A stretch of DNA of 64,000 nucleotides from Acidobacteriota bacterium (GTDB taxonomy: Bacteria; Acidobacteriota; Blastocatellia; Pyrinomonadales; Pyrinomonadaceae). The notes under the pieces were generated by a model. The model was not told the DNA's origin, did not search any database, and saw nothing but the letters and a program-made list of their open reading frames with translations. A program made the position numbers and the translations under genes. How positions within the stretch are numbered: the first letter of the stretch is position 1; the number at the start of each line of letters is the position of its first letter. The DNA is taken from the NCBI GenBank assembly GCA_003222975.1, contig QHXN01000027.1:83851-147850 (forward strand). Direction: 5' to 3'. Positions 15,922 to 23,535 of the stretch are shown here, one piece after another.

Positions 15922-17952
15922 TTCGTTACCTTCACCCGACAGCAGTTCAAGCAGGCGCGGCAGGTCGAGCACGACCGCGACCGTGCCGTCGCTCAACTCG
16001 GTCGCGCCGCCGACGCCGGGCCAGCGCGTCGCGTGGCGACCGAGGCCGCGCACGAGCACTTGGCCCTCCGCACCCAGGCCGTCCACGACGATGGCGAGAT
16101 GCCCGGCCTCATCCTCCCTCCCTTCAACACGGCGACCGCCCGCGCGCGCGACGAAGAACGCGAGGCGCGTCCGGTCGCCCGCGCCGTCTTCGCCCGCGCG
16201 CCCTCCCAACAACTCGCCGAGGCGGACGAGCGGCAGGTCGCGCCCGCGCCAGCGCAAGCTCCGTCGCGCGCCGTCGCGCGTGATGTCCGCTTCTTCGGCG
16301 TAGCCTGTCTCGACGACGCGCGCGGCGTCAACGCAGTAGTCGTGGCCCGACGCGCGCACGACGAGCGAGGCCAGCAGCGCGAGCGTCGTCGGCAGGCGCA
16401 GCTCGAAGGAGGTTCCGCGCCCGCGCTCCGTCCGCACACGGACTTCGCCGCCCGCCTTCTCGACCGCCCGCTCGACCACTTCGAGGCCGACGCCGCGGCC
16501 CGAGACGAGCGACGCGCGCGCCGCCGTCGAGAAGCCGGGGCGGAAGATGAGGCGCAGCGCCTGCTCGTCGGTCAGGCGCGCGCCCGGCGCGACGAGTCCG
16601 CCCGCGGCGGCGGCCCGCGCGACCAGCTCCGCGTCCACGCCGCGCCCGTCGTCCGAGACGAGCAGCATGACGCGGCTCCCCTCGGCTGAGGCCTCGATGC
16701 GGACGCGCCCGCGTTCGGGTTTGCCCGCCGCGCGACGCTCCTCCGCGGTCTCGATGCCGTGATCCACGGCGTTGCGCAGGAGGTGCAAGAGCGGCTCGGC
16801 GACGCGATCCGCGAGCGACTTGTCGAGCCGCACGTCGCCGCCCGCGCACTCGAACTCGACCGACTTCCCCGACGCGCGCGCCACCGCCCGGCCCGCGCGC
16901 GCCACGCGCTCAAGCGTCGCGCGCAGGGGAACCATGCGCAGGCCCGTCAGACGCTCCTCCAGTTCGACGAAGCGGCGGCGGATGTCCGCCGCCTCCGTCT
17001 CCGACTCTTCGCGCCCCGCCTCGCCCGCGGGCGTTTGGCCGAGGGCGCGCGACGCTTCGACGAACAGACGGTGCGCCGACCAGATGATGTCGTCGAGTTC
17101 TTCGAGCGACACGCGCACGAGCGTCGTCAGCGAAGACGCAGACGGCTCAGGCCCCGCCCCTTCAGCGCCCTCGCCCTCACCCGCGACGGCATCAACTGGC
17201 GTCGGCGTCTCTTCGCGGTCATCATCTAACAGCGCCGCGCCGAACGCCGCGGCGAGCGCGGCCAACTCTTCGCGCGGGCGCTCGCTCGCGCACACGATGC
17301 GGAAGCCGACGCGTTCGGTCGCGCCCGCGTTGACGAACGGCTGGGTGGAGACGACCTCGCCGCACTCGCCGAGCGCGTCGCTCAGGCGGCGGAACTGTTC
17401 GTCGAAGGTGGCGAGGTCGAAGTCCGCGCTGACGACGTAAGCCGCCGCGCCCTCGCGCGCGGCCTCGCGCAGCCGCTGGCGCTCGTGCTCGCCGAGCGAG
17501 CGCGCGACCTCGCGCGGCAGCGTCTCGAACGCGCCGTCGTCGAGGCCGCCCGCCGCCGGGTTCGAGTCCGCCGCGGCGAGGCCCCGCAGCCGCCCGACGA
17601 GTTCCTGCGGCACGACGGCGGGCGCGCCCTTCGCGGCGGCGCTCAGGCTCGCGGCGATTGCACCGACGGCGTCCTCCGCGGCTTCGAGCGCCGCGTCGTC
17701 GAGGGACGCGCGCCCCCGGCGCAGGGCGTCGAGCAGCGTCTCGAACTCGTGCGCGAGCCTGCTCGTAGCCTCAAGCCCGGCGGCTGAGGCCGTGCCCTTG
17801 ATGGTGTGAACCTGCCGGAAGATTCGACCGACCAGTTCGCGCCGCGCGCGCCCCTCGCCCCGACGCGCGCGCAGGGAAGCGACATCGCCGTGGAGTCCCT
17901 CGATGATCTCCTCGGCTTCGGCCATGAACTCGTTGAGCAGTTGGTCGTCCAT
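15913..17952 (-). CDS. cheA: CheA-type chemotaxis histidine kinase
   Basis: 679 residues. The N-terminal HPt domain carries the phospho-His in FRQVHTIKGTASAAG (His49). A middle segment is followed by a dimerisation/HATPase core with LLRNAVDHGIE (N box), SDDGRGVD and GRGVGLEVVERAV (G boxes), and then a CheW-like coupling domain. CheA autophosphorylates and passes phosphate to CheY-type receivers. No cheW, cheY, cheR or receptor gene lies nearby, so its partners must be elsewhere, or it serves a non-motility pathway. The final residues GNEVP and the TAG stop come from a GTCCCTACGGGAC palindrome, indicating that the repeat reshaped the 3-prime end. It sits downstream of nusB on the same strand. 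Confidence 0.92.
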   Translation of the reverse strand: MDDQLLNEFMAEAEEIIEGLHGDVASLRARRGEGRARRELVGRIFRQVHTIKGTASAAGLEATSRLAHEFETLLDALRRGRASLDDAALEAAEDAVGAIAASLSAAAKGAPAVVPQELVGRLRGLAAADSNPAAGGLDDGAFETLPREVARSLGEHERQRLREAAREGAAAYVVSADFDLATFDEQFRRLSDALGECGEVVSTQPFVNAGATERVGFRIVCASERPREELAALAAAFGAALLDDDREETPTPVDAVAGEGEGAEGAGPEPSASSLTTLVRVSLEELDDIIWSAHRLFVEASRALGQTPAGEAGREESETEAADIRRRFVELEERLTGLRMVPLRATLERVARAGRAVARASGKSVEFECAGGDVRLDKSLADRVAEPLLHLLRNAVDHGIETAEERRAAGKPERGRVRIEASAEGSRVMLLVSDDGRGVDAELVARAAAAGGLVAPGARLTDEQALRLIFRPGFSTAARASLVSGRGVGLEVVERAVEKAGGEVRVRTERGRGTSFELRLPTTLALLASLVVRASGHDYCVDAARVVETGYAEEADITRDGARRSLRWRGRDLPLVRLGELLGGRAGEDGAGDRTRLAFFVARAGGRRVEGREDEAGHLAIVVDGLGAEGQVLVRGLGRHATRWPGVGGATELSDGTVAVVLDLPRLLELLSGEGNEVP

Positions 17953-17954
17953 AC

Positions 17955-18082
17955 CCCAAGTTCAAAGTTTAAAGTTCAAAGTTCAAAGTTCAAAGCTTTT
18001 TTGGCAAAAAGTTAGCGCCAGCCGGTGAGCAGTCTCGCCCGCTGGCGCTTCAACTTTGAACTTTTGAACCTTGAACTTGGGA
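17955..18082. repeat. AAGTTCA heptamer hairpin with nested stem
   Basis: The left arm (17955-17995) is five tandem AAGTTCA/AAGTTTA heptamers. The right arm (18052-18082) is the complementary series. Inside is an independent 9-bp stem AGCGCCAGC/GCTGGCGCT (18014-18022, 18041-18049). It lies between the nusB stop and the cheA start, both minus strand. The same heptamer recurs at 20100-20212. Confidence 0.88.
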
Positions 18083-18085
18083 CTT

Positions 18086-18601
18086 CTATTTCGCCGAGGC
18101 CGTCTTTTCGCCGTCGGCCTGCTGGCCGTCGCCCTCGCCGCCCGGCTCCTCGTCGGGGTGTTTGACGACGTTCTCCTGCGGGCTTTCCTTGTCGAGGTCG
18201 CGCTTGATGGCGTCGAGGATGCCGTTGATGAACTGCGTGGCCTCGTAGGTCGAAAACCGCCGGGCGATCTCCAGCGCCTCGTTGATGGCGACGGTGCGCG
18301 GCGTCGGCTCGTGCAGGAACTCGTAAACGGCCATGCGCAGGATGTTGCGGTCAACGACGGCCATGCGCGAGATGCGCCAGTGCTCGGCGCGCGAGCGGAT
18401 GCGGTCGTCGAGCGCCGCGAGGTGCGCGAGCGCGCCCGTGACGAGGCGGGTCGCGAACTCGCGCGCGCCCTCGTCCAGCTCCGGCTCGCCCAGCTCCTCC
18501 CAGTACACGCGCACGAGATCGTCCGGGCGCGCCGCACCGCCGATGTCAGCCGCAAAGAGCATCTGCAAGGCGCACTCACGCGCCTTACGCCTTGAACCCA
18601 T
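18086..18601 (-). CDS. nusB: Transcription antitermination factor NusB
   Basis: 171 residues, beginning MGSRRKARECALQMLFAADIG, the usual NusB opening, with RMAVYEFLHEP, AINEALEIARRFS and FINGILDAIKRDL in the helical bundle. NusB with NusE binds boxA RNA in rRNA antitermination. The open frame extends 14 codons further, but those residues (SRFTVHGSR) are translated heptamer repeat, so ATG at 18601 is the likely start. An acidic low-complexity tail (EEPGGEGDGQQADGEK) extends beyond the normal end. It follows ribH, a common gene pair. Confidence 0.93.
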   Translation of the reverse strand: MGSRRKARECALQMLFAADIGGAARPDDLVRVYWEELGEPELDEGAREFATRLVTGALAHLAALDDRIRSRAEHWRISRMAVVDRNILRMAVYEFLHEPTPRTVAINEALEIARRFSTYEATQFINGILDAIKRDLDKESPQENVVKHPDEEPGGEGDGQQADGEKTASAK

Positions 18602-18614
18602 ATGATGAAATGCG

Positions 18615-18690
18615 CGTGAACCGTGAACCGTAAACCGTGACAAGAAGAAAGCGGTTTCGTCTCGTCACGGTTTACGGTTCACGGTTCACG
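18615..18690. repeat. ACCGTGA heptamer hairpin, copy 2
   Basis: Arms 18615-18644 and 18661-18690, 30 bp with one mismatch, 16-nt loop. The left arm is identical to 4965-4994 and the loop differs. The ribH stop codon (18672-18674) lies inside the right arm and the nusB start is 14 bases past the left arm. Confidence 0.92.
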
Positions 18691-19151
18691 TCTTTATAAA
18701 GATTGACCATTTCGACGGCCGACATGGCGGCCTCGAACCCCTTGTTACCCGCCTTGACTCCCGCGCGGTCAATGGCCTGCTCCAGTGTGTCCGTCGTGAC
18801 GACGCCGTAGAGCACGGGCACGCCGGTCGAGACGGCGGCCTGCGCGATACCCTTCGTGACCTCGGCGGCGATGTACTCGAAGTGCGGCGTCTGGCCGCGG
18901 ATGATCGTGCCGAGGCAGACGACGGCGTCGAAGCGGCCAGAAGCGGCGAGGCGGTGCGCGAGGAGCGGAATCTCGAACGAGCCGGGCACGCGGAAGTGCT
19001 CGACCGCTGACTCGTCCGCGCCGAGCCGTTCGAGCGCATCGAGCGCGCCCTCGACCAGGCGCGCCGTCAGGAAGTCGTTCCAACGGCTCGACACGAGCGC
19101 GAAGCGAAAGCCCCCGGCGTTCAAGCGTCCCTGGTGCGTCACAGGCTGCAA
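18672..19151 (-). CDS. ribH: 6,7-dimethyl-8-ribityllumazine synthase RibH
   Basis: 159 residues from TTG at 19151, which has GAGGA five bases upstream and gives the standard RibH length; the longer open frame runs into a repeat. Visible motifs are RWNDFL near the start, VPGSFEIPLLAHRL, CLGTIIRGQTPHFEYIAAEVTKGI and GVVTTDTLEQAIDRAG, which form the lumazine synthase active site. RibH condenses the ribityl-aminouracil with dihydroxybutanone phosphate in riboflavin synthesis. The last residues VNREP and the stop TAA are encoded by the ACCGTGA repeat, so the native C-terminus has been replaced by repeat-encoded residues. It is followed by nusB. Confidence 0.93.
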   Translation of the reverse strand: MQPVTHQGRLNAGGFRFALVSSRWNDFLTARLVEGALDALERLGADESAVEHFRVPGSFEIPLLAHRLAASGRFDAVVCLGTIIRGQTPHFEYIAAEVTKGIAQAAVSTGVPVLYGVVTTDTLEQAIDRAGVKAGNKGFEAAMSAVEMVNLYKDVNREP

Positions 19152-19215
19152 AGTCTTCCTCGACTTCTCCGATTCGTGCGGAAGTAAAAGCTGAAGGCAG
19201 TATAGAACAAAAGCA

Positions 19216-19337
19216 GTGACGAGTGACAAGTGACGAGTGACGAGATTAAGTTTGGAGTCTTCCGAAGTTTGAAGTCGAGCGCCGAAAATTTCAGGCTAAC
19301 CCAAGCTCGCCTTAGCTCGCCACTCGTCACCTGTCAC
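19216..19337. repeat. GTGACGA heptamer hairpin
   Basis: Left arm 19216-19244 consists of four GTGACGA/GTGACAA units. Right arm 19322-19337 pairs with 19223-19238 with one mismatch. The loop (about 77 nt) has an extra GAAGTTTGAAGTC stretch. The stop of the enoyl-CoA hydratase gene (19334-19336) lies inside the right arm. Confidence 0.82.
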
Positions 19338-20113
19338 CGTCCTCTGAAAGAGGGCTTGCGTTTTTCGAGGAAGGCGCGCGTGCCTTCGCGCACGTCCTCG
19401 GTGGCGAAGAGACTGCTGAAGAGTTCGGCTTCCAGCTCAAGGGCTTCGTCGAACGAAAGGCGCGCGCCGCGCGTGACGGCTTCGAGGCAGGCGCGGACGG
19501 CGAGCGGCGCGGAAGTGTCGGCGACCGAGCGCGCGAGCGATTCGGCTTCCGCGGGCAGTCGTTCGGGCGGGACGACGCGGTTGACGAGGCCGAGGCGCAA
19601 CGCTTCTTCGCCCGTGATCTCCTCGCCCGCGAGCATCGCTGCGAGCGCGCGGCCCCGCCCGACGGCGCGCGCGAGGCGACGTGTGCCGCCGTAGGCGGGG
19701 ATGACTCCGAGTTTTGTTTCGGGGAGACTGAAGCGCGCACCCATCGCCGCGACGCGCAGATGGCACGCGAGCGCCAGCTCGCAGCCGCCGCCCGCCGCCG
19801 CCCCACGCACAGCCGCGATGACCGGCACGCCGCACAGTTCAATCGCGTCGCAGACCTCTTGCCCTTGCTCGGCCTTGCGCCGCGCGCCCGCCTCGTCCAA
19901 CTCCCCAAGCTCGGCGATGTCCGTGCCCGCGCAGAAGTCCGGCCCCGCGCCGCTCAAAATCACGGCGCGCAGGTCTCGCCGCACGGCGACCGCGGCGAAG
20001 ATTTCCGACAGGCGTTCGAGCATCGCGCCTGTCAGAGCGTTCCGCCTCTCCGGTCGTTCGAGCCGGACGTAGGCGACCGCGTCGCGCTCCTCGTAAGAAA
20101 GTTCCAAGTTCAA
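19334..20113 (-). CDS. Enoyl-CoA hydratase/isomerase family protein
   Basis: 259 residues with crotonase marks: AGPDFCAGTDIAEL (first oxyanion segment), AAVRGAAAGGGCELALACHLRVA (second oxyanion segment; family consensus G-x-x-x-G-G-G-x-E-L), then SLPETKLGVIPAYGGTRRLARAVG with the catalytic Glu region. It hydrates trans-2-enoyl-CoA in fatty-acid or butyrate pathways. It follows the 3-hydroxyacyl-CoA dehydrogenase gene on the same strand, supporting a shared role. Both ends touch repeats: the TTG start at 20113 and residues MNLEL derive from the AAGTTCA hairpin, and the TGA stop from the GTGACGA hairpin. Confidence 0.9.
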   Translation of the reverse strand: MNLELSYEERDAVAYVRLERPERRNALTGAMLERLSEIFAAVAVRRDLRAVILSGAGPDFCAGTDIAELGELDEAGARRKAEQGQEVCDAIELCGVPVIAAVRGAAAGGGCELALACHLRVAAMGARFSLPETKLGVIPAYGGTRRLARAVGRGRALAAMLAGEEITGEEALRLGLVNRVVPPERLPAEAESLARSVADTSAPLAVRACLEAVTRGARLSFDEALELEAELFSSLFATEDVREGTRAFLEKRKPSFRGR

Positions 20114-20212
20114 AGTTTAAAGCTCAAAGTTGAAGGCGAGACGTGCGCTCAAGGCTCAAAGCACGAAGACGGCGCGCGCCGCGCGAACTTTGAACCTGGA
20201 ACTTGGAACTTG
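20100..20212. repeat. AAGTTCA heptamer hairpin, copy 2
   Basis: Left arm 20101-20135 has AAGTTCC, AAGTTCA, AAGTTTA, AAGCTCA and AAGTTGA. Right arm 20186-20212 is the imperfect reverse complement. The loop contains a GGCGCGCGCC palindrome. It separates the dehydrogenase stop (4 bases away) from the hydratase gene and supplies the hydratase start codon. Confidence 0.85.
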
Positions 20213-20215
20213 CCT

Positions 20216-21106
20216 TCAGACCAGATTCATCGGCGCGGGCTTCTTCGGGTCGGCGTAGTCGTAGAAGCCGCGGCCCGTCTTGCGACCGTAGAGGCCGGCC
20301 TTGACCATGCGCTTCAGAAGCGGCGGCGGGGCGAAGCGGCGCTCGCGGAACTCCTCGAACATGATCTCGGCGATGTAGTAGGTGGTGTCGAGGCCGACGA
20401 AGTCGAGGAGCGTGAGCGGCCCCATCGGGTGGCCGCACCCCAGCTTCATGCCGTTGTCTATGTCAACGATACTGCCCACGCCCTCTTCGAGCGCGCGGAT
20501 GGCGTCGAGAAGATATGGCACGAGCAGGCGGTTGACGATGAAGCCGGAGCGGTCGCCGGCGCGCACGGGGACTTTGCCGAGACGCCTGCCGAACTCGACC
20601 GCCGACTCGTAAACCTGCTCGTCCGTCAGGATCGTGCGGACGACCTCGACGAGCTTCATCACGGGGACGGGGTTGAAGAAATGCAGGCCGACGAAGCGCG
20701 TCTGCCGTTCGGGCTTCGTGGCCGTCATCATCTCCGTGATCGAGAGCGAGGAGGTGTTCGAGGCGAAGATGCATGCGGGCTTGCAGACGGCGTCGAGCTG
20801 GTTGTAGGTGTCGCGTTTGGCTTCGAGGTTCTCGACGATGGCCTCGATACAGATGTCGCGGTCAGCCAAGTCTTCGAGCGCGGTCGTGCCGCGGATGCGC
20901 CCGCGAATCTCCGACTGCTGCTCCGCGGTGATCGCGCCCTTCTCCGCGAACTTCGCCAAAGACTTCTCTATCCCCGCGAAGCCGCGCTCGCACAACTCGT
21001 CCGTCACCTCGCGGACGACCACGTCACAACCCGCGGCGGCGGCGGCCTGCGCTATCCCCGAACCCATCAGGCCGCAGCCGAGCACGCCGACTTTGTTAAT
21101 CTCCAT
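20216..21106 (-). CDS. 3-hydroxybutyryl-CoA dehydrogenase
   Basis: 296 residues, the usual single-function length. The Rossmann motif GVLGCGLMGSGIAQ opens the protein. FASNTSSLSITEM, RFVGLHFFNPVPVMKLVEVV (catalytic His in HFFNP) and GNPMGP-like GCGHPMGPLTLLDFVGLD are present, as is the C-terminal YGRKTGRGFYDY. It interconverts 3-hydroxybutyryl-CoA and acetoacetyl-CoA with NAD(P). The enoyl-CoA hydratase lies 102 bases downstream; together they form two successive steps of short-chain acyl-CoA metabolism. It would be labelled HbdA/PaaH by different schemes. Confidence 0.93.
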   Translation of the reverse strand: MEINKVGVLGCGLMGSGIAQAAAAAGCDVVVREVTDELCERGFAGIEKSLAKFAEKGAITAEQQSEIRGRIRGTTALEDLADRDICIEAIVENLEAKRDTYNQLDAVCKPACIFASNTSSLSITEMMTATKPERQTRFVGLHFFNPVPVMKLVEVVRTILTDEQVYESAVEFGRRLGKVPVRAGDRSGFIVNRLLVPYLLDAIRALEEGVGSIVDIDNGMKLGCGHPMGPLTLLDFVGLDTTYYIAEIMFEEFRERRFAPPPLLKRMVKAGLYGRKTGRGFYDYADPKKPAPMNLV

Positions 21107-21126
21107 TCCAAATGTTCTCCTGTTCA

Positions 21127-21215
21127 GATGAATGATGAGCGATGAATGATGAGCGATGAATGATGGATGGAAGGCGTCTTGCCCGGCATTCAGCGTTCAT
21201 CACTCATCATTCATC
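21127..21215. repeat. GATGAAT heptamer hairpin
   Basis: Left arm of about six GATGAAT/GATGAGC heptamers (21127-21166). Right arm 21196-21215 pairs with 21127-21146 with one mismatch. The rhomboid stop codon at 21214-21216 overlaps the right arm, and the dehydrogenase start lies 20 bases from the left arm. Confidence 0.88.
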
Positions 21216-22614
21216 ACTTCTTTTCGTCCGGCGGCTGCTCCGACTTCTGCATCTTGATGCCGAGGTCGTCGCCCTCCGTCTCGACCAACTGGTCGAAGCG
21301 CTCGTTCCACGACTTGAAGTCTTCGGCGACCTGCTGCGTGCGCCGCTCGCGATCTCGCGGCTGGAGCGTCTTGTCGTCGGCGATGTCGCGCGCACGCAGG
21401 ACGAGCGCCTTGAGGTCGTCGCGCAGCGCGTCGGCCTGCTCGCTCAAGGCGGGCGTCTTCTCAAGCTTCTCGGCGGCGGGCGCGAGCGCGGCGGCGTCGC
21501 CCTGTTCGAATCTGACGAGCGCGTTCCGCCCGTCGTTCACCGCCTCGACGAACGCCGCGACGGGCGACCTGCCGAGCGTCTTCACGCGATTCGGGATGTT
21601 CTTCAGCCGCGGCGGCGGCGCGTCGAAGTGGCGCGCGACCATAAGGAAGCTCAGGGCGACGAGCGCGAGGCAGGCGGCCTGAAGCGAGTGCCAGGCGAGC
21701 GGCACTGTGCCGCGCGCGCCGGGCCGCTTGTAACCGACGGCGAGCGCCAGCGCCATCCCTGAGACGAGGCCGCCGAGGTGCGCGGCGTTGTCTATGAAGC
21801 CGCGCGCCACGTAGCCGATGAAGAGGTTGATGAGGATCGTCGGCAGCATCCCCGTGCCGAACGCGCGCTTCAAACCTTCCGGCAGCTCGTGACGGTACTT
21901 GAGGCCGAAGACGAAGAGCACGCCGACCAGCCCGAAGAGCGCGCCCGAAGCCCCCGCCGAGGGTGTGTCGAAGGCTTTGAAGAGGAACTGCCCGACGGCC
22001 CCGTGCGCGAGCGCGGGGCGCACCGTCAGATAGCTGGCCGCGACGCCCGCCACGCCCGTCAACACCCAAAAGACGACGAACTTCGCCGACCCGTAGAGCT
22101 TCTCGACGAAAGGGCCGAGCATGAACAGCCCGTACATGTTCGCCAGAAGATGCAGCGGCCCAAGGCCCGGCAGGTGTACGTGCAGAAAGATCGGCGCGAC
22201 GAAGCGCCACCACTGCCCGGCCTGGATCAGGTCGTTGCGCTTCGCGCCGTAGGCCAAAAGCACCTGATCCTGCGCGCCGCCCGAAAGCCACATCAGGAAA
22301 TAGACGAAGACGTTGGCGACGATGAAGACGAAGGTGAAGGTGGCGGGCCGAGAGATGACCGCGCGCAGGAAGCGCAGGGTCTCCGGGTCGGTGCGTTCGC
22401 CGCGCGCGCGCTCGGCGGCGGGCGGCGCGACCGCGCCGCCGCACATCATGCAGCGCGGCTCGCCCGCGCCGACGAGCGCGCCGCAGTGGCGGCACACGCC
22501 CGTTCGCCGCCCGTAGGCGCTCGCCTCTCTCGACTGACCTTCGGCCAAGACCTCACCCGCTTTGAAGACTACCGCCGCAAGATTTTCCGTTGGCGCGATT
22601 TTATAACGGGGCAC
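21214..22614 (-). CDS. Rhomboid-family intramembrane serine protease with zinc ribbon
   Basis: 466 residues. An N-terminal zinc ribbon (CRHCGAL and CMMCGG, about residues 41-58) precedes a six-helix rhomboid domain with the catalytic Ser in GASGALFG near 224 and His in NAAHLGGLVSG near 278, so the dyad is intact. The C-terminal 140 residues form a charged helical, probably coiled-coil, extension outside the core fold. Rhomboids cleave transmembrane helices of partner proteins; the substrate is unknown. Translation from GTG at 22614 is assumed. The TGA stop is encoded by the GATGAAT repeat. Confidence 0.92.
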   Translation of the reverse strand: MPRYKIAPTENLAAVVFKAGEVLAEGQSREASAYGRRTGVCRHCGALVGAGEPRCMMCGGAVAPPAAERARGERTDPETLRFLRAVISRPATFTFVFIVANVFVYFLMWLSGGAQDQVLLAYGAKRNDLIQAGQWWRFVAPIFLHVHLPGLGPLHLLANMYGLFMLGPFVEKLYGSAKFVVFWVLTGVAGVAASYLTVRPALAHGAVGQFLFKAFDTPSAGASGALFGLVGVLFVFGLKYRHELPEGLKRAFGTGMLPTILINLFIGYVARGFIDNAAHLGGLVSGMALALAVGYKRPGARGTVPLAWHSLQAACLALVALSFLMVARHFDAPPPRLKNIPNRVKTLGRSPVAAFVEAVNDGRNALVRFEQGDAAALAPAAEKLEKTPALSEQADALRDDLKALVLRARDIADDKTLQPRDRERRTQQVAEDFKSWNERFDQLVETEGDDLGIKMQKSEQPPDEKK

Positions 22615-22746
22615 GGCGCACTGTCATGCGAGCCTCAGCCACCCGAAGACGTTGACCGCGCGACGGCGCGGGTTGTATAAACCAGACCTGACGACACCTC
22701 GCCGTGACGACAGGCCATCTCTCCCTTGAGGCTTCCCCGAAACACC

Positions 22747-23280
22747 ATGAAAAACATCTTCGCGCTCATCATCGTCGTCGCGGCGTCGCTGCCGACCCCC
22801 GGCCTTCAGGCCGCCGCGGGCGACTGGATCAAGTTCACTTCCGACGCGGGCCGCTTCTCCGTCCTGATGCCCGGCCCCGAGGCGCCGAAGGACGACGCCG
22901 CGACCAAGACCGACCCCAAGCTCGGCCCCTACACCACACACCTCTTCCTCCAGAAGTCCGACAAGGGACTGTTCCTCGCCGGGTGGGTTGACTACGCGCC
23001 GAGCGTGCGGCTCGACATTCCGGGCGAGTTGGCCGCCAACCGCGACAACTTCGTCAAAGGCCTCGACGCCAAAGTGACCTCCGAGCACCCCGTCACCCTC
23101 GGCGACAGCCCCGGCATCGAGTTCATCGCCGAGAGCGCCGACGCGATCTTCAAGTCGCGCGTCTATGTCGTCGGCCCGCGCCCCTACATGATCGTCGCCG
23201 CCACGTTCAAGGGCCAGGACGACGCCGCGAACGTCGAACGCTTCCTCGCCTCCTTCCAGGTGAAGACGCCGGGCAAGTAG
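22747..23280 (+). CDS. Exported protein of unknown function
   Basis: 177 residues beginning MKNIFALIIVVAASLPTPGLQAAAGDW, a Sec signal peptide with cleavage near the AA-G. The mature domain starts WIKFTSDAGRFSVLMPG, the opening seen in many small acidobacterial and planctomycetal proteins of unknown function, and ends VERFLASFQVK, resembling the PsbP/MOG1-like alpha-beta sandwich group. No catalytic residues can be named. It is divergent to the rhomboid gene and probably monocistronic. Confidence 0.75.
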   Translation: MKNIFALIIVVAASLPTPGLQAAAGDWIKFTSDAGRFSVLMPGPEAPKDDAATKTDPKLGPYTTHLFLQKSDKGLFLAGWVDYAPSVRLDIPGELAANRDNFVKGLDAKVTSEHPVTLGDSPGIEFIAESADAIFKSRVYVVGPRPYMIVAATFKGQDDAANVERFLASFQVKTPGK

Positions 23281-23535
23281 ATTACAGCCTCGCGGGCCGC
23301 CCTTCAGTAAGCCTTCTCGCCGGAGACCTCACTCCGGCGTTTCTCTTTTTGACGGGAATCCTGTCAACGGGTTTCGGTCAGACCGATTGAAGCGGCGCGC
23401 CTCGCGCCCACGCCTCCCGACTAGCGTCAACGGTTTACGGGCGCGCGGGCGTCGGCACGCCGCTTGTTTCCTGTTCTGAGGTCGCTTGCCCCTGCACGAG
23501 ACGACCATGAACCCCCGCGAAGGAGTAACAAGGAT

